DNA from: CAVQBP01 sp963782475
GTDB lineage: Bacteria > Bacteroidota > Ignavibacteria > Ignavibacteriales > Ignavibacteriaceae
NCBI GenBank assembly: GCA_963782475.1
Contig: CAWAJW010000015.1
Span: forward strand, 310,001 to 374,000
Direction of reading: 5' to 3'
DNA length: 64,000 nt
Shown: positions 48,033 through 59,069 of the stretch, piece by piece
Position numbering within the stretch: position 1 is the first letter of the stretch
Layout of the letters: each line of letters begins with the position of its first letter
The notes under the pieces: generated by a model
Databases searched by the model: none
The model's input: the letters and a program-made list of their open reading frames with translations, nothing else
Told to the model about the DNA's origin: nothing
Translations under genes and position numbers: made by a program

Positions 48033-48677
48033 TTAAATGTTACTCTTAATAAATTCAGACAATTCCGAAACTGAATGAAAGATGTAATCGCTGTTTAATT
48101 TTAGAACTTGTTCTTTAGAATAACTATCCCATAATACCGAAGCCACTTCAACTCCGGCGGCCCTTGCAGCTTTAATATCGGAAGGTGCATCGCCAATCAT
48201 TAATACTTTATCTTGAGGAATTTTAAATTTATTTATAAATAATTCTATTCCTTCCGGAGAAGGTTTATGCTCCTTTACTTCATCTCCGGAAATCATCAAA
48301 TCAAAGTAATCGAAAATTTGCAGCTTCTTTAAAGTTATAGCTGCAGCTTTCCTCCCTTTCCCTGTATAGATAGAGAGATATACTTTCTTCGATTTTATAT
48401 ATTCCAGGAGTTCTTTTATACCCGGATATAATTCGGCCATATGATGATTTTCAGAATAAAAATTATAATAATCTTCTTTTGCTTTAGCCGAATTCTCTCC
48501 GCATAATTCATCTAAAATCTGATCTTCGGTCGGTCCGAATAAACCGATTATTTCTTCATTTGAGTAATTCTTATTTAAATATTTTTTCATTACATAGTTA
48601 AAAGAAGCAAATATTAAATCGAATGTAGAAGTTAATGTTCCGTCAATATCGAAAATAATTCCCTTATATTTTGCCAT
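48033..48677 (-). CDS. HAD-family hydrolase, phosphoglycolate phosphatase-like
   Basis: A 214-residue HAD phosphatase with motif I FDIDGTLTST (nucleophile Asp), motif II SIYTGKG, the motif III lysine in DEVKEHKPSPEG and motif IV MIGDAPSDIKAARAAG. A helical cap lies between motifs I and II. The layout matches Gph/beta-phosphoglucomutase-like enzymes, but substrate cannot be assigned. It lies 121 bases downstream of the phosphoesterase/propeller gene on the same strand. Confidence 0.87.
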   Translation of the reverse strand: MAKYKGIIFDIDGTLTSTFDLIFASFNYVMKKYLNKNYSNEEIIGLFGPTEDQILDELCGENSAKAKEDYYNFYSENHHMAELYPGIKELLEYIKSKKVYLSIYTGKGRKAAAITLKKLQIFDYFDLMISGDEVKEHKPSPEGIELFINKFKIPQDKVLMIGDAPSDIKAARAAGVEVASVLWDSYSKEQVLKLNSDYIFHSVSELSEFIKSNI

Positions 48678-48798
48678 ATACTTATTTGAAATTTATTTCA
48701 AAACAATATTAATTAAAAAAGATTTCGCATTAAAAAATATGATCGGGTTCATTCATACTTATTGTTGTATCGATAAAATTTATAATTCAACAGATTAT

Positions 48799-50629
48799 TT
48801 ATTTTAAAGTGAAGATTACAATATTTCCGTCAATATTTGAGACAGAGAAAATATTATCTTTAATATGGTTTATATTATTTAATCTTGCTGTGCCAGCAAA
48901 AAATAATTTTTCCCGGCTGTATTTCGGATCGATTAAATAAACATTCCCGTTTTCTGCGCCAAACAATATATTATTATTCCACTCAACTGGTTTTGACGGG
49001 GAAGCATCATCCTTATAATCCATTTTAATCTCTTTAATCAGCTTTCCGGAATTTGCAGTTGCAACAGAAAAATTATTCAAGCCTTTAATAAATAATTTCT
49101 CATTATCGTCGCTGATTCCCAACGATTCCCATGATGAATAATCTTTTGATTTCCAGATTGTTGTTCCCAGCAAAAGATCAATTGCATAAATATAGCTGCC
49201 GTTTGTTGATATATAAACATATTTTCCATTGGAAACCGGGCTGCAGCCTGATAAAGAATAGCTAAAGCTTTTATCTTTCCATTTCCAGTTTAAGATGCCG
49301 GATTTTGCATCAATACAATAAAGATAGCCGTCATTGCTGCTGTAGATTATTCTGTCTTTTATATAAAAGGGAAAGCCTTCAACCGCATCTTTTGCCGAAT
49401 TGTTTTCCCAGATATTTTCTAAAGTAAAGATATCATAGCAGAACATATTACCATTTGAGGTTCCTGCTACAACTCCTTTAGTTTTTTCTCCTTGATTTTC
49501 TGCATCAACAATAATGAGTTGTGAGGTTAAAGGTTCACCTAGTCCGATTACCTGTGTAACATTCCCGTTATTTGCATTTATTGAGAAGAGATCACCCTCT
49601 AAAGTGGCAGCCAACAATATATCTCCTTCAGCAGCAGGCTTGCTGACTATAGTTTCACCGGTATTATACTCCCAGAGTTTATTTCCTTCCGAATCAAAAC
49701 AAAAAATATCTCCACTCTTAGCTGCCGCAAATATCTTATTATTTGAAACTTCAATTGAAGCTGGAAGATTTGTATTTAAATCCTTTCGCCATAAGACACT
49801 GTTTTTATAATCAATGAACTGTAAAGAATCGACTTGAGGAACTGTATAATTCTTTTCTTTAGAAATGATATTCCAAATTTTTTCAGATCTTTTACGCCCA
49901 ATTTCTATTTCGGAAATTATTAAAGAATCTTTGCCGCTTTCTGCAATAAAATAATTTGGGTATTTCGATTCTCCCAAAACCGGTGGCACTGCTGCACCGG
50001 GAATTCCATTAAAATTCATGAGCTTATTATTATCCCCTTCACATGTGAAAACTGCTTTCACATTATAACCTCTTAAAATATTTGAAACCTTGAACCAGTT
50101 ATCAATATTTTTGTCCAAAGGGTTAGACACATATATAATTATGCTGCTGCTGTCCGGATTATTTTTTACGAGAATCTTCCAGAATCTGCTTTAACCATTT
50201 CAAGCTCTCCGGAGAAAAATGCCCGTTCTTTATATTCCATGGTATAGAGCTGTTCAATCCTATATGTATATCGTTGTCTTTTTTATAAAAGAATTTATCA
50301 TCACTCCACAGCTCATTAAAATGAGTTAAATTATAATTACTCTTTTCCGTCAGGTTATTACCCGGTATTATCAAATAGGGAAGCTTTAAATCGCTTAAAA
50401 TTTGTTTTGCCGAATCTAACTCTTCAGCGGTTCCATTTTCAGTTAGATCGCCGAGTATTACGGTAAAAGAAATTTCCTTATTTGAATTAATATCCGAAAT
50501 AATTTTTGATATATTGCCGGTTGACTTTACATTCCCTTCTTTAATATCGGAAATAATTGCATATTTGTAAGGCTGGGAATGAATCTGAAAAGAAAGCAGA
50601 AGTATAAAAAGGAAAATTGTTTTTTTCAT
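48799..50629 (-). CDS. fusion: secreted metallophosphoesterase plus PQQ-type beta-propeller, one frameshift
   Basis: The first part (signal peptide MKKTIFLFILLLSFQIHS, then YAIISDIKEGN, VILGDLTENG, LIIPGNN) is a calcineurin-like phosphoesterase domain. The usual metal-binding residues are only partly kept (ISDIK instead of SDxH). The second part has PQQ/WD-like propeller repeats (FCFDSEGNKLWEYNTGE, YCIDAKSGILNWKWKD, YAIDLLLGTTIWKSKD). The frame changes at a run of six A near 50163: one A fewer joins SRK directly to NNPDSSSIIIYVSNP. Joined it has about 610 residues and reads as one exported protein. Activity is uncertain because the phosphoesterase site looks altered. Confidence 0.75.
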
Positions 50630-50757
50630 TTTTAATTTTAATAAGAATTTAGCTTAGTAGGTAATTTTTTTATAGTTAAAGTTAATAAATTTTTACTAAT
50701 GACTTATGAGAAAATATATTTTAAGAAAATTAAAACAAAAATAATTATAATCATTTT

Positions 50758-51942
50758 ATGAATGCACAAATTGTTCTAAAGAAAAACGAAGATAAAAGGA
50801 TTAGAAACGGTCATCTCTGGGTTTTCAGTAATGAAGTTCTGGAGTTAAAAGATGATATCCAAAATGGAGAATTGGTCGGGGTTTCCGATTTCAATGGAAA
50901 TTTCGTCGGTGAAGGTTTTTATAACAGGAATTCATTAATAAGCGTCCGGATATTAAGCCAGAGTAAAATCTTAGATCTGAATAAGCATATTGAAGAAAAA
51001 ATTAAATCATCTTATGCTTTACGAAAGCAGTTTTACCCGGCAAGAAATTCTTTCAGGATGGTCTTTAGTGAAAGTGATTTTTTACCAGGTTTAATAATCG
51101 ACAAATATAATAATACTTATGTTTTGCAGATTTATTCTGCCGGGATTCAAAAAAATATTAATATAATTGTTGATCTATTGAGAGATGGATTTAATGCAGA
51201 AAATATTTTCACAAAAAATGAAGCTCATTTTAGAGAATTAGAATTCCTGCCTGAAGAGGATCAAATATTTCTCGGTGATAAAAAAGAAGAAATTATAGAT
51301 GATGGAGTCATCAAATATAAAATAGATTTTGTTAGAGGACATAAAACCGGTTTCTATTTCGATCAATCCGATAACCGTTTTTTCATAGAAAAATTTGTAA
51401 AAGATAAAAGTGTGCTTGACGGCTTTTGCAATTCGGGAGGCTTCGGTTTACATGCCGTAAGAGCAGGAGCCGGATCAGTTACCTTTTTAGATTCATCTTC
51501 TTACGAAATAGATAATGCAAAACATAATTATGAAATGAATAATTTCAGCAATGAATCTCATTTTGCTGTTAATGATGTTTTTGATTATTTGGAAAATACA
51601 GCTGCGGAAAAGAAGAAATTTGATGTTGTAATTATTGATCCCCCTGCATTTGCAAAAAGCAAAAAAAATCTTTCCAAAGCGAAGAAAGGTTATGAGAAAT
51701 TAAACAGGCTGGCAGTCCAATGTATAAGCGATGGCGGGTATTTAGTTACTTCTTCATGTTCTCATCATGTGAAAAAAAATGAATTTGTACAGTTAGTTAA
51801 TTCAGCGGCATTTAAATCCGGCAAAAGTCTTCAATTACTCTATTACAACAGTGCTTCACTGGATCATCCTGAGATCCCTGCAATGGAAGAAACAACTTAT
51901 CTTAAGTTTGCAGTGTTCAAAGTTGTAAACTTTCAAAGTTAA
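50758..51942 (+). CDS. class I rRNA large-subunit methyltransferase, RlmI-like
   Basis: The 394-residue protein has an N-terminal PUA domain (KNEDKRIRNGHLWVFSNEV, GEGFYNRNSLISVRIL) and a central segment. A SAM methyltransferase domain follows, with GHKTGFYFDQSDNRFF, DGFCNSGGFGLHAVRAGA (SAM site) and the catalytic-type VIIDPPAFAKSKK. A cysteine in TSSCSHHV matches the m5C methyltransferase-like pattern. This is the RlmI/RlmK family, which makes 5-methylcytosine in 23S rRNA. The 128-base gap to the divergent phosphoesterase gene holds the start region. Confidence 0.9.
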   Translation: MNAQIVLKKNEDKRIRNGHLWVFSNEVLELKDDIQNGELVGVSDFNGNFVGEGFYNRNSLISVRILSQSKILDLNKHIEEKIKSSYALRKQFYPARNSFRMVFSESDFLPGLIIDKYNNTYVLQIYSAGIQKNINIIVDLLRDGFNAENIFTKNEAHFRELEFLPEEDQIFLGDKKEEIIDDGVIKYKIDFVRGHKTGFYFDQSDNRFFIEKFVKDKSVLDGFCNSGGFGLHAVRAGAGSVTFLDSSSYEIDNAKHNYEMNNFSNESHFAVNDVFDYLENTAAEKKKFDVVIIDPPAFAKSKKNLSKAKKGYEKLNRLAVQCISDGGYLVTSSCSHHVKKNEFVQLVNSAAFKSGKSLQLLYYNSASLDHPEIPAMEETTYLKFAVFKVVNFQS

Positions 51943-52042
51943 CGATGACAATATAAAAGAGAAGACATTTAAAGACTGCTCCTTCCAACAAAGACTTAAT
52001 AAGTTTCCGAACCTGAACTAAATTTTCAAAGACTGTATGATT

Positions 52043-53341
52043 TTATTTTAAAATTAACTTTGAAGGTTTCCGCAAAAAGAATAATTCGTATATAAAAATG
52101 GAAATAACCGGAACGTATTCTAAAATTAAAACCAGAGTATATTCTTTCCATATTCCGCTTAATTGGTAATTTAAATCTGTTATGGCAGCTAGACTGACAA
52201 GGCTTACATAGAATAATCCGCTCCACCTTGGTATAAAAGGAAGTAGAATTGCTAACCAGCATACATACCAGGGATGTACGACCGGAGAGAAAATCAGCAG
52301 CAGAAAAATTGACAGGTAAATTTTTTCGAGCAAATCTTTTTTGCTGAATAAAATAAAAAGAAAAGTGAAAAAATAGATTATCCCGCAAACCATTCTTACT
52401 TTTTGATTATTGTGCATAAATGAATTTAGAATATCAAACACCGCTCCGTTGAAGGTCCAGTTTTCAGTAAATTTTATTAAAGCCTGGAAAGGTTCACCTG
52501 TAAAAACATAAGGGATATACATTGCTGCGCAGATGGCAGCCGGAATGATTACAACTCTTATTCTTTCAGCCGGAGATTTTTCAGTAAAAAATAACAGCGG
52601 TATAAGTAATAAACCAATAGGTTTTACGCAGATTGATAATCCTATTAAAATATAACTCGCGATTTTCTTATTATCTAAATAGAAAAATATTGCAAAAACA
52701 AAAAAAGCCAATCCGAAGCCGTCGGCATGTGCATCAATAAAAAATTGAAAAATCGGCAAAGGTGAAAAAGCATAAAACAGCAGATATTTTTTATCAATCT
52801 TGAGTTTTCTTAATATTAAAATTATCCCATAAATAGTCATCAAATCGAATAACAGAAGTAGAATTTTTAATCCGTAATAACTTTCACCGCTGATAAGATA
52901 TGATATGTAAAATATAATTTCTGTAAGCGGCGGATAGAGAGTCTTCATGTCTGGATGATTTACATATTTCGGAAGAATATCAGAATGAAGATAGGTTAGC
53001 TCTTTATCATCAGGAGCGAATGCATAGGGATTTATACCGTTATCCTGAACTTTGCCATCCCATAAATACCTGTAAAAATCATCCGAACCAATCGGATAGA
53101 CAGGTATGAATATAATCCTTAAAATCACCATTGCCGCTAGAAAAGAATAAATGTATCTTTGAGAAAGTTTCAGCAGCAGTATTTGCCAGCAGATGACTAA
53201 GAAAAAAACAGAAGTTGAAATATAAATGGTTGTATATCCTATTATAGATCCTGCCGGGTATAGAAAATAAATTAAATAAATTAAGATATAAATTATTGCG
53301 GATGAAGTGAGAATGATTTTAGAGCTTCTATTTTGCAGCAT
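52043..53341 (-). CDS. GT-C membrane mannosyltransferase-like protein
   Basis: The 432-residue protein has about twelve helices. After the third comes the acidic motif PIGSDDFYRYLWDGKVQDNGINPYAF, given here in outline, which resembles GT87/MptB-type enzymes using polyprenyl-phosphate-mannose. Nearby LYPPLTEIIF and HPWYVCWL motifs fit. It stands apart from the polysaccharide locus, between the methyltransferase and the mannan-degradation genes. Substrate is inferred from family resemblance only. Confidence 0.8.
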   Translation of the reverse strand: MLQNRSSKIILTSSAIIYILIYLIYFLYPAGSIIGYTTIYISTSVFFLVICWQILLLKLSQRYIYSFLAAMVILRIIFIPVYPIGSDDFYRYLWDGKVQDNGINPYAFAPDDKELTYLHSDILPKYVNHPDMKTLYPPLTEIIFYISYLISGESYYGLKILLLLFDLMTIYGIILILRKLKIDKKYLLFYAFSPLPIFQFFIDAHADGFGLAFFVFAIFFYLDNKKIASYILIGLSICVKPIGLLLIPLLFFTEKSPAERIRVVIIPAAICAAMYIPYVFTGEPFQALIKFTENWTFNGAVFDILNSFMHNNQKVRMVCGIIYFFTFLFILFSKKDLLEKIYLSIFLLLIFSPVVHPWYVCWLAILLPFIPRWSGLFYVSLVSLAAITDLNYQLSGIWKEYTLVLILEYVPVISIFIYELFFLRKPSKLILK

Positions 53342-53658
53342 TAGCTGATTTTTTAGTTCGAAATAATATATTTAAAAAAATAAAAATTAATCCGGTATAA
53401 GGAATTATCAAAGTTAATATAATTATACTTATCCAAAAACTCGTATTTTATAAATGGTATAAATATTTTTTTCCAGCTATATTACTGAAATATTATTAAA
53501 TATATAAAAGATTATTCTTATGATAATTAAAGCATTGGTATATGTTCAAATTATTATTATTATTTTATAAATTAACATATAATCTAGTTCAAAAAATGGT
53601 GTGAAATTTGTGAACAAACTTTAATCTTTATTTGAATTAAATAAGCTTATACGGAGCA
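53342..53658. other. divergent spacer before the mannan locus
   Basis: AT-rich, without a gene. A small palindrome TTTGTGAACAAA (53607-53618) lies about 40 bases before the first glycoside hydrolase gene and might be an operator for the locus. Confidence 0.45.
53607..53618. promoter_or_regulatory. possible operator palindrome TTTGTGAACAAA
   Basis: Five-base arms around GA, 40 bases ahead of the first gene of the mannan locus, in the position expected for a repressor or activator site. The same palindrome was not found upstream of the other genes of the locus, so this is tentative. Confidence 0.25.
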
Positions 53659-56097
53659 ATGATGAATAATTATTTTACCCTGTTCTTCGCCCGAAAATAT
53701 CTCCCTTCTTTTGAGCTGATAATATTTTTCCTGGTAATTTCAGCACAACTGACAAATGCTCAGAATGACAGGATAAAATTTAATAACCAGGAAATTTTTA
53801 TGAGCGGTTCAAATATTGCCTGGGTAAATTTTGCCGGCGACATAGGTCCAGGTTCGACAAATTTTGCAAGGTTTGGAGAGATTTTTTCTGAAGTCCATGC
53901 AGATGGCGGAAACTCTATGCGATTCTGGCTGCATACCAATGGTACCGTTACTCCCCAATTTAATGATAGCGGTATGGTGATTAGCCCTGGAACTGGAGCA
54001 ATATCAGATCTAAAACAAATATTGGATTCAGCCTGGGCGCATCATGTAGGTTTACTTTTATGCCTCTGGTCTCATGATATGCTCGCTACTTCTTTATCCC
54101 AGACAGTTTTAGATAGAAATAAAAAATTATTAACAGATACAACAGCTATACGCGCTTATATTAACAATGCACTAGTCCCGATGGTAGAAGGAGTGAAAGG
54201 TCATCCGGGAATTATTGCCTGGGAAATCTTTAATGAACCGGAAGGCTTTACTGAAATTGGTAATTGGTCGGATAGAGTACATGTTACTGAGTTTGATGTT
54301 GAAAGATTTGTGAATTTAACAGCAGGTGCTATTCATAGAGCTGATCCTGCCGCACAGGTAACGAACGGCACCTGGGGGTTAACAGCTCAGACTGATGTTA
54401 ATACTCCGGCCAAAGCATTAACAAAAGCCGGCTTTTATAATTCTTTAAATGAAGAACAAAAGAGGAGAATGGAAAGAGAATATGAAGCTATACACGGGAC
54501 TTATTTACCTGCTCAGGAAATTATAAATAGATATTACTCGCCTAACGCTACTAATACGAACTTCTATAGAGATGACAGGTTGATAAATGCCGGAGGTGAT
54601 CCTGACGGAATATTGGACTTTTATACTGTTCACTATTATAGCTGGGCTGGAACAGGTTTGTCCCCCTTTCATCATCCTTATTCAACCTGGAATCTGACTA
54701 AACCTTTAGTTATTGCAGAATTTTTTATGGAAGATTCATTTGGTGTGCCTTATCAGGATCTATATGAAAATTTATATAGTGCCGGTTATGCAGGTGCATT
54801 GTCCTGGTCATGGTGGGGTGATACTCAGGCAAATGATAATGCAAAAAATGTGAACCATTCAAGAACAGCCGCCGCATTATGGGATATCTATATTCACCAT
54901 CATAATGATGTTGTCCTTGATCCAAAAACAGGAACAATATACAGCTTTTACCTTGATGCAGCTACGATCCAAAAAAGTGATAGTACAGTACTGCACTGGG
55001 ATACACAGGATGGATCTGCGGTAACACTAAACGGTTTAAGTGTTTCGCCAACCGACAGTTTAATAGTTAATCCTTCTTTATCAACTTCTTATACATTGAT
55101 AACATCCGGGCAGGTTAATGATTCAATGACAGTTAATCTTACCGTACTTCCAACAGGTAAAGTAATGACTTTTACAGCTCAGCCTCTTCAAGTTGGTATT
55201 GGTGAAAGTGCAATATTAAATTGGCAGGTTGTCAAAAATTCTACAGCTGCAATAAATGGCCAGTCTGTTCCGGTAAAAGGCACCATGGAAGTATATCCTG
55301 ATTCATCACATAATACATATACTCTGGTATCTAAAGGCGATATAACTGATTCAGTTAAATTAACAATTGGCGTCATGCCGGCAGATAAACTTGATAGAGC
55401 ATTAGGAGCCTCCGTAAAAGTGTCATCCAATGATACGGCTGCCTTTAGTTTTAGTAAACCTGGAAATTTAGTAGATGGAAATAATTTTACAAAGTGGCAG
55501 GCTGCGCCAGGAAACAATCAAAGAATAACAATTGATTTGGGGAGATCAATGTTTATAAATAAATTAATTATTCGTTGGGCAAATCAGGGGTATGCTAAAT
55601 CATATTCTGTGCAGGCTACCGATGATTCCGTTAAATGGGATGTATTGCATTCAGCACTTTATGGTACAGGAGGCACTGCAAACGTTGAAACATTTGATAG
55701 TTTAAATGGTGAAGGCCGGTATATTGTCCTTTTATTAAATGTTCCCGGAGTAACTGCATTTTCAATTAATGAAATAGAAATATATGGAGTTCCTAATATA
55801 ACCGGTGTTACGGGTAACAATTCATTGATTCCTTCAGAATACTCTCTTTCCCAGAATTATCCCAACCCGTTTAATCCATCTACAACGATTAGATTTACAA
55901 TTCCAAAAGCATCTAATGTAAATTTAATTGTATTTAATATACTTGGACAAAAGGTTGTGGCACTTTTAAATAAGGAATTATCTGCTGGAACATATAATGT
56001 TGTATTTGATGCATCAAAATACAGCAGCGGTGTATATTTCTATACTTTGAAAGCAGGAAATTATTTATTAACTAAAAAAATGATCTTATTAAGATAG
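53659..56097 (+). CDS. secreted modular GH5-type glycoside hydrolase with T9SS domain
   Basis: The 812-residue protein has a signal region (LIIFFLVISAQLTNAQ) and a GH5/cellulase-like TIM barrel (about 35-420). The proposed acid/base Glu is in AWEIFNEPEG and the nucleophile Glu in LVIAEFFMED. Two related Ig-like repeats follow (about 425-575; LTVLPTGKVMTF and IGVMPADKL mark their ends). A discoidin/F5/8C-like carbohydrate-binding domain (about 580-710) and a T9SS type A sorting domain (SLSQNYPNPFNPSTTIRF) complete it. It is secreted through T9SS. Its place beside two mannanases suggests attack on mannan, but another beta-glycan is possible. A second ATG at 53662 has better ribosome-site spacing. 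Confidence 0.85.
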   Translation: MMNNYFTLFFARKYLPSFELIIFFLVISAQLTNAQNDRIKFNNQEIFMSGSNIAWVNFAGDIGPGSTNFARFGEIFSEVHADGGNSMRFWLHTNGTVTPQFNDSGMVISPGTGAISDLKQILDSAWAHHVGLLLCLWSHDMLATSLSQTVLDRNKKLLTDTTAIRAYINNALVPMVEGVKGHPGIIAWEIFNEPEGFTEIGNWSDRVHVTEFDVERFVNLTAGAIHRADPAAQVTNGTWGLTAQTDVNTPAKALTKAGFYNSLNEEQKRRMEREYEAIHGTYLPAQEIINRYYSPNATNTNFYRDDRLINAGGDPDGILDFYTVHYYSWAGTGLSPFHHPYSTWNLTKPLVIAEFFMEDSFGVPYQDLYENLYSAGYAGALSWSWWGDTQANDNAKNVNHSRTAAALWDIYIHHHNDVVLDPKTGTIYSFYLDAATIQKSDSTVLHWDTQDGSAVTLNGLSVSPTDSLIVNPSLSTSYTLITSGQVNDSMTVNLTVLPTGKVMTFTAQPLQVGIGESAILNWQVVKNSTAAINGQSVPVKGTMEVYPDSSHNTYTLVSKGDITDSVKLTIGVMPADKLDRALGASVKVSSNDTAAFSFSKPGNLVDGNNFTKWQAAPGNNQRITIDLGRSMFINKLIIRWANQGYAKSYSVQATDDSVKWDVLHSALYGTGGTANVETFDSLNGEGRYIVLLLNVPGVTAFSINEIEIYGVPNITGVTGNNSLIPSEYSLSQNYPNPFNPSTTIRFTIPKASNVNLIVFNILGQKVVALLNKELSAGTYNVVFDASKYSSGVYFYTLKAGNYLLTKKMILLR

Positions 56098-56330
56098 TCT
56101 AAATATATATTCTTGAAGAGGATTTTTGTCAGTATCATTATTTTTTAAGATTTCATTCCCTCATCTTAACAAATTTGAAAATGAGTGTGTTTCATTTAAG
56201 CAATTTTTGTTATTTATAAGGTTTGATTGAATAAAATTGAGCGGAAAAAAATCTTGAGGGGCTCATCAGCCAGGTTAAGAATGTTGACAAATTTTATTGT
56301 TTAAAAGACCTCAAAGAATTTTAATAAGTA

Positions 56331-57677
56331 ATGAAAAAATTCCTTTTAATATTTTCTATTACATTAATTGTGCTTTTTTATATTTCATGTTCTACTTTTT
56401 TTGTAAATGGAAAACAAAGCTATGTTAAAGTAAACGGAATACATTTCGAATCAAATGGAAAGCCCTATTATTTCGAGGGAGCAAACTTCTGGACTGCCGC
56501 ATATTTTGGAGCGCCAGATCAAATTGGAGATAGAGAAAGATTAATTAGAGAACTAGATAAACTCCATTCTCTGGGCATTACAAATCTTAGAGTTCTTGGG
56601 ACATCCGAACAATCAATAAAAAGAGGTGTTGTTAAACCAGGATTTATTACCAAGCCTGGTATTTATAATGAAGACTTGCTCGAAGGTATGGACTTCTTAT
56701 TGTCTGAATTGAAAAAAAGAGGTATGTACGCGGTAATATTTTTAACCAATACCTGGGAATGGTCAGGTGGAATGGGTCAATATAATGCTTGGGCTGCTGA
56801 CAGCAATTCGGTTAATGCCGTAGTTCCGGATATGCTTTATCCTGATTATATGAACTATGCTGCTTCCTTTTATAGAAATGAAAAAGCTAAGGAGACATAT
56901 TATAAGTACCTGTATACAATAATAACCCGAAAGAATAAATATACAGGCTTATGTTATTATGAAGACCCGGTTATTATGAGCTGGGAAATTGCAAATGAAC
57001 CTCGGCCGGGTCAGGGCGAAGAAGCAAAAAAATGGCTGGACGAATATTACAGATGGATAAATTCAACTGCATTTTACATTCATAATCTCGATCATAATCA
57101 CCTGGTTACTACCGGCAGTGAGGGGATCGCCGGAAGTTTAGATTCGGCACAAGTATATATTGCAGCTAATAAAAGTAAATATATCGATTATTTGACTTTT
57201 CATCTTTGGCCGAAAGACTGGGGCTGGTTTAATATTGATAAAGCTGATTCAACTTATTCATCAACTGAAATTCAATCTATTAATTATATAAATAAACATA
57301 TTCTCCTAGCGAACGAATTAAATAAGCCATTAGTTCTGGAAGAATTTGGTCTGCAGCGTGATAATAGTATAATCCCAGGGACGCCGACGGTTTTCAGAAA
57401 TAATTTTTATAAAAAGATACTAAACCTGGTTTATGATAGCGCATATACCGGCTCTCCAATTAACGGTGCAGCTTTCTGGTTATGGGGCGGTGAAGGTGCT
57501 TCCAAAATTGGTCCTTATAAATGGGGATTCGGCAATAATATCGGGATGGTTGATGATAACAATTCCGTTTATAATGCCGATACTTCGACACTTGATATTT
57601 TAAAGGAGTTTGCAGATAAATTTAATAGATTAAATCAAAATAATTCTGGAGTAAACAGGCAAATTTCATTAGATTAA
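56331..57677 (+). CDS. GH5 endo-beta-1,4-mannanase lipoprotein
   Basis: The 448-residue protein has a lipobox FYISC near residue 20. The mature enzyme has the GH5 subfamily 7 mannanase look: VKVNGIHFESNGKPYYFEGA, TNLRVLGTSE, NTWEWSGGMGQYNAWA, acid/base Glu in WEIANEPRPG, TFHLWPKDWGWF, and nucleophile Glu in LVLEEFGL. It cuts inside mannan chains and, as a lipoprotein, probably works at the cell surface or in the periplasm. A close relative follows 20 bases downstream, suggesting tandem duplication. Confidence 0.9.
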   Translation: MKKFLLIFSITLIVLFYISCSTFFVNGKQSYVKVNGIHFESNGKPYYFEGANFWTAAYFGAPDQIGDRERLIRELDKLHSLGITNLRVLGTSEQSIKRGVVKPGFITKPGIYNEDLLEGMDFLLSELKKRGMYAVIFLTNTWEWSGGMGQYNAWAADSNSVNAVVPDMLYPDYMNYAASFYRNEKAKETYYKYLYTIITRKNKYTGLCYYEDPVIMSWEIANEPRPGQGEEAKKWLDEYYRWINSTAFYIHNLDHNHLVTTGSEGIAGSLDSAQVYIAANKSKYIDYLTFHLWPKDWGWFNIDKADSTYSSTEIQSINYINKHILLANELNKPLVLEEFGLQRDNSIIPGTPTVFRNNFYKKILNLVYDSAYTGSPINGAAFWLWGGEGASKIGPYKWGFGNNIGMVDDNNSVYNADTSTLDILKEFADKFNRLNQNNSGVNRQISLD

Positions 57678-57697
57678 AAGATCTTTTAGGTTAATTT

Positions 57698-59057
57698 ATG
57701 CGTAAAATTTTTTTATACTTCTCTTTTTTAATTATTTCTTTACTATTTGAAGCTTGCTCCGCATCTCAATTAAATAATGAAAACGATTTTGTAAAAGTTA
57801 ACGGAATACAATTTGAACTAAACGGAAAACCTTATTACTATGCCGGTGTGAATTTATGGTATGGATGTTATCTGGGTTCTCCCGGCAAAACTGGAAATAG
57901 GAAACGGCTGGTTGAAGAGCTGGATGAACTAAAGACTTTAGGATTAACAAACTTAAGAATACTAGGTGCATCAGAAGAATCTTATATAACCAACTCACTT
58001 AAACCGGCAATTCAAATTAAACCTGGTGTTTATAATGAAGATTTGCTGGAAGGTTTAGATTTTCTTCTTTCCGAAATGCGGAAAAGAAATATGCATGCGG
58101 TAATATTTCTAAATAATTATTGGGAGTGGACCGGGGGAATGTCGCAATATAATGATTGGGCAAACGGCGGCGGAGGTGTAGATCCCGCGAATGGTAATTA
58201 CGGCAGCTTTATGGATTATTCTGCAACCTTCTATGGAAATGAAAAAGCGGACGAATTGTTCTTACATTATGTTTATTCGCTAATCACAAGGAGAAATATT
58301 TATACCGGTGATTATTATTATGAAGACCCGTGCAATTATGGCCTGGGAGCTGGCTAACGAGCCCCGCCCCGGCAGAAATAAATATTGGCTTGATGAATAC
58401 TATAGATGGATTAAGACAACATCGCAGTTTATTCATAATATTGATCCGAACCACCTTGTTACTACAGGTAATGAAGGTCTTATGGGAGCTTTGGAAGATT
58501 CAACTATTTATTTAACCGCCCACAAAATTAAATATATTGATTATATGACTTTTCATTTATGGCCGAAAAATTGGGGATGGTTTGATGCTAAGAAAATAGA
58601 TGAAACTTATCCTAGAACAGAAAAAAATGCCGTTAACTATATTAATGAACATATAGAGTTTGCCAGGGAAGTAAATAAACCAATAGTAATGGAAGAATTC
58701 GGTTTGCCCAGGGATAGTGAGTTCTATAAACCTGGTACTCCGACTACTGCCAGAGACATTTACTTTAAAAAGATTTTAAATATAGTTTATGATAGTGCTG
58801 CTTCCGGTTCTCCGATGGCTGGAACAAATGTTTGGACATGGGGCGGGGAAGGGAGACCGCAGCATGAGGATTTTAAATGGAAACCTGGTGATCCGTTTCT
58901 GGGCGATCCTCCTCAAGAGCCGCAAGGACTTAACTCTATTTATAATTCTGATAGTTCTACATTAAAGATATTCAGTGAACATGCTCATAAAATGATAGAA
59001 CTTAGAAATATAGAAAAATTTGTCTTTCCTGATAAACTTGTTCAAACAATTAGATGA
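57698..59057 (+). CDS. GH5 endo-beta-1,4-mannanase lipoprotein, second copy, one frameshift
   Basis: A paralogue of the preceding gene with lipobox LFEAC, YYYAGVNLWYGCYLG, NNYWEWTGGMSQYNDWA, WELANEPRPG (acid/base Glu), TFHLWPKNWGWF and IVMEEFGL (nucleophile Glu). The frame changes near 58330: dropping one base after GAAGACCCG joins YYYEDP to AIMAWELANEPRPG. The extra base is not in a homopolymer. Joined length is about 453 residues. The catalytic set is complete, so the gene would be functional if the indel is an error. Confidence 0.86.
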
Positions 59058-59069
59058 CATTTGTGGAAA

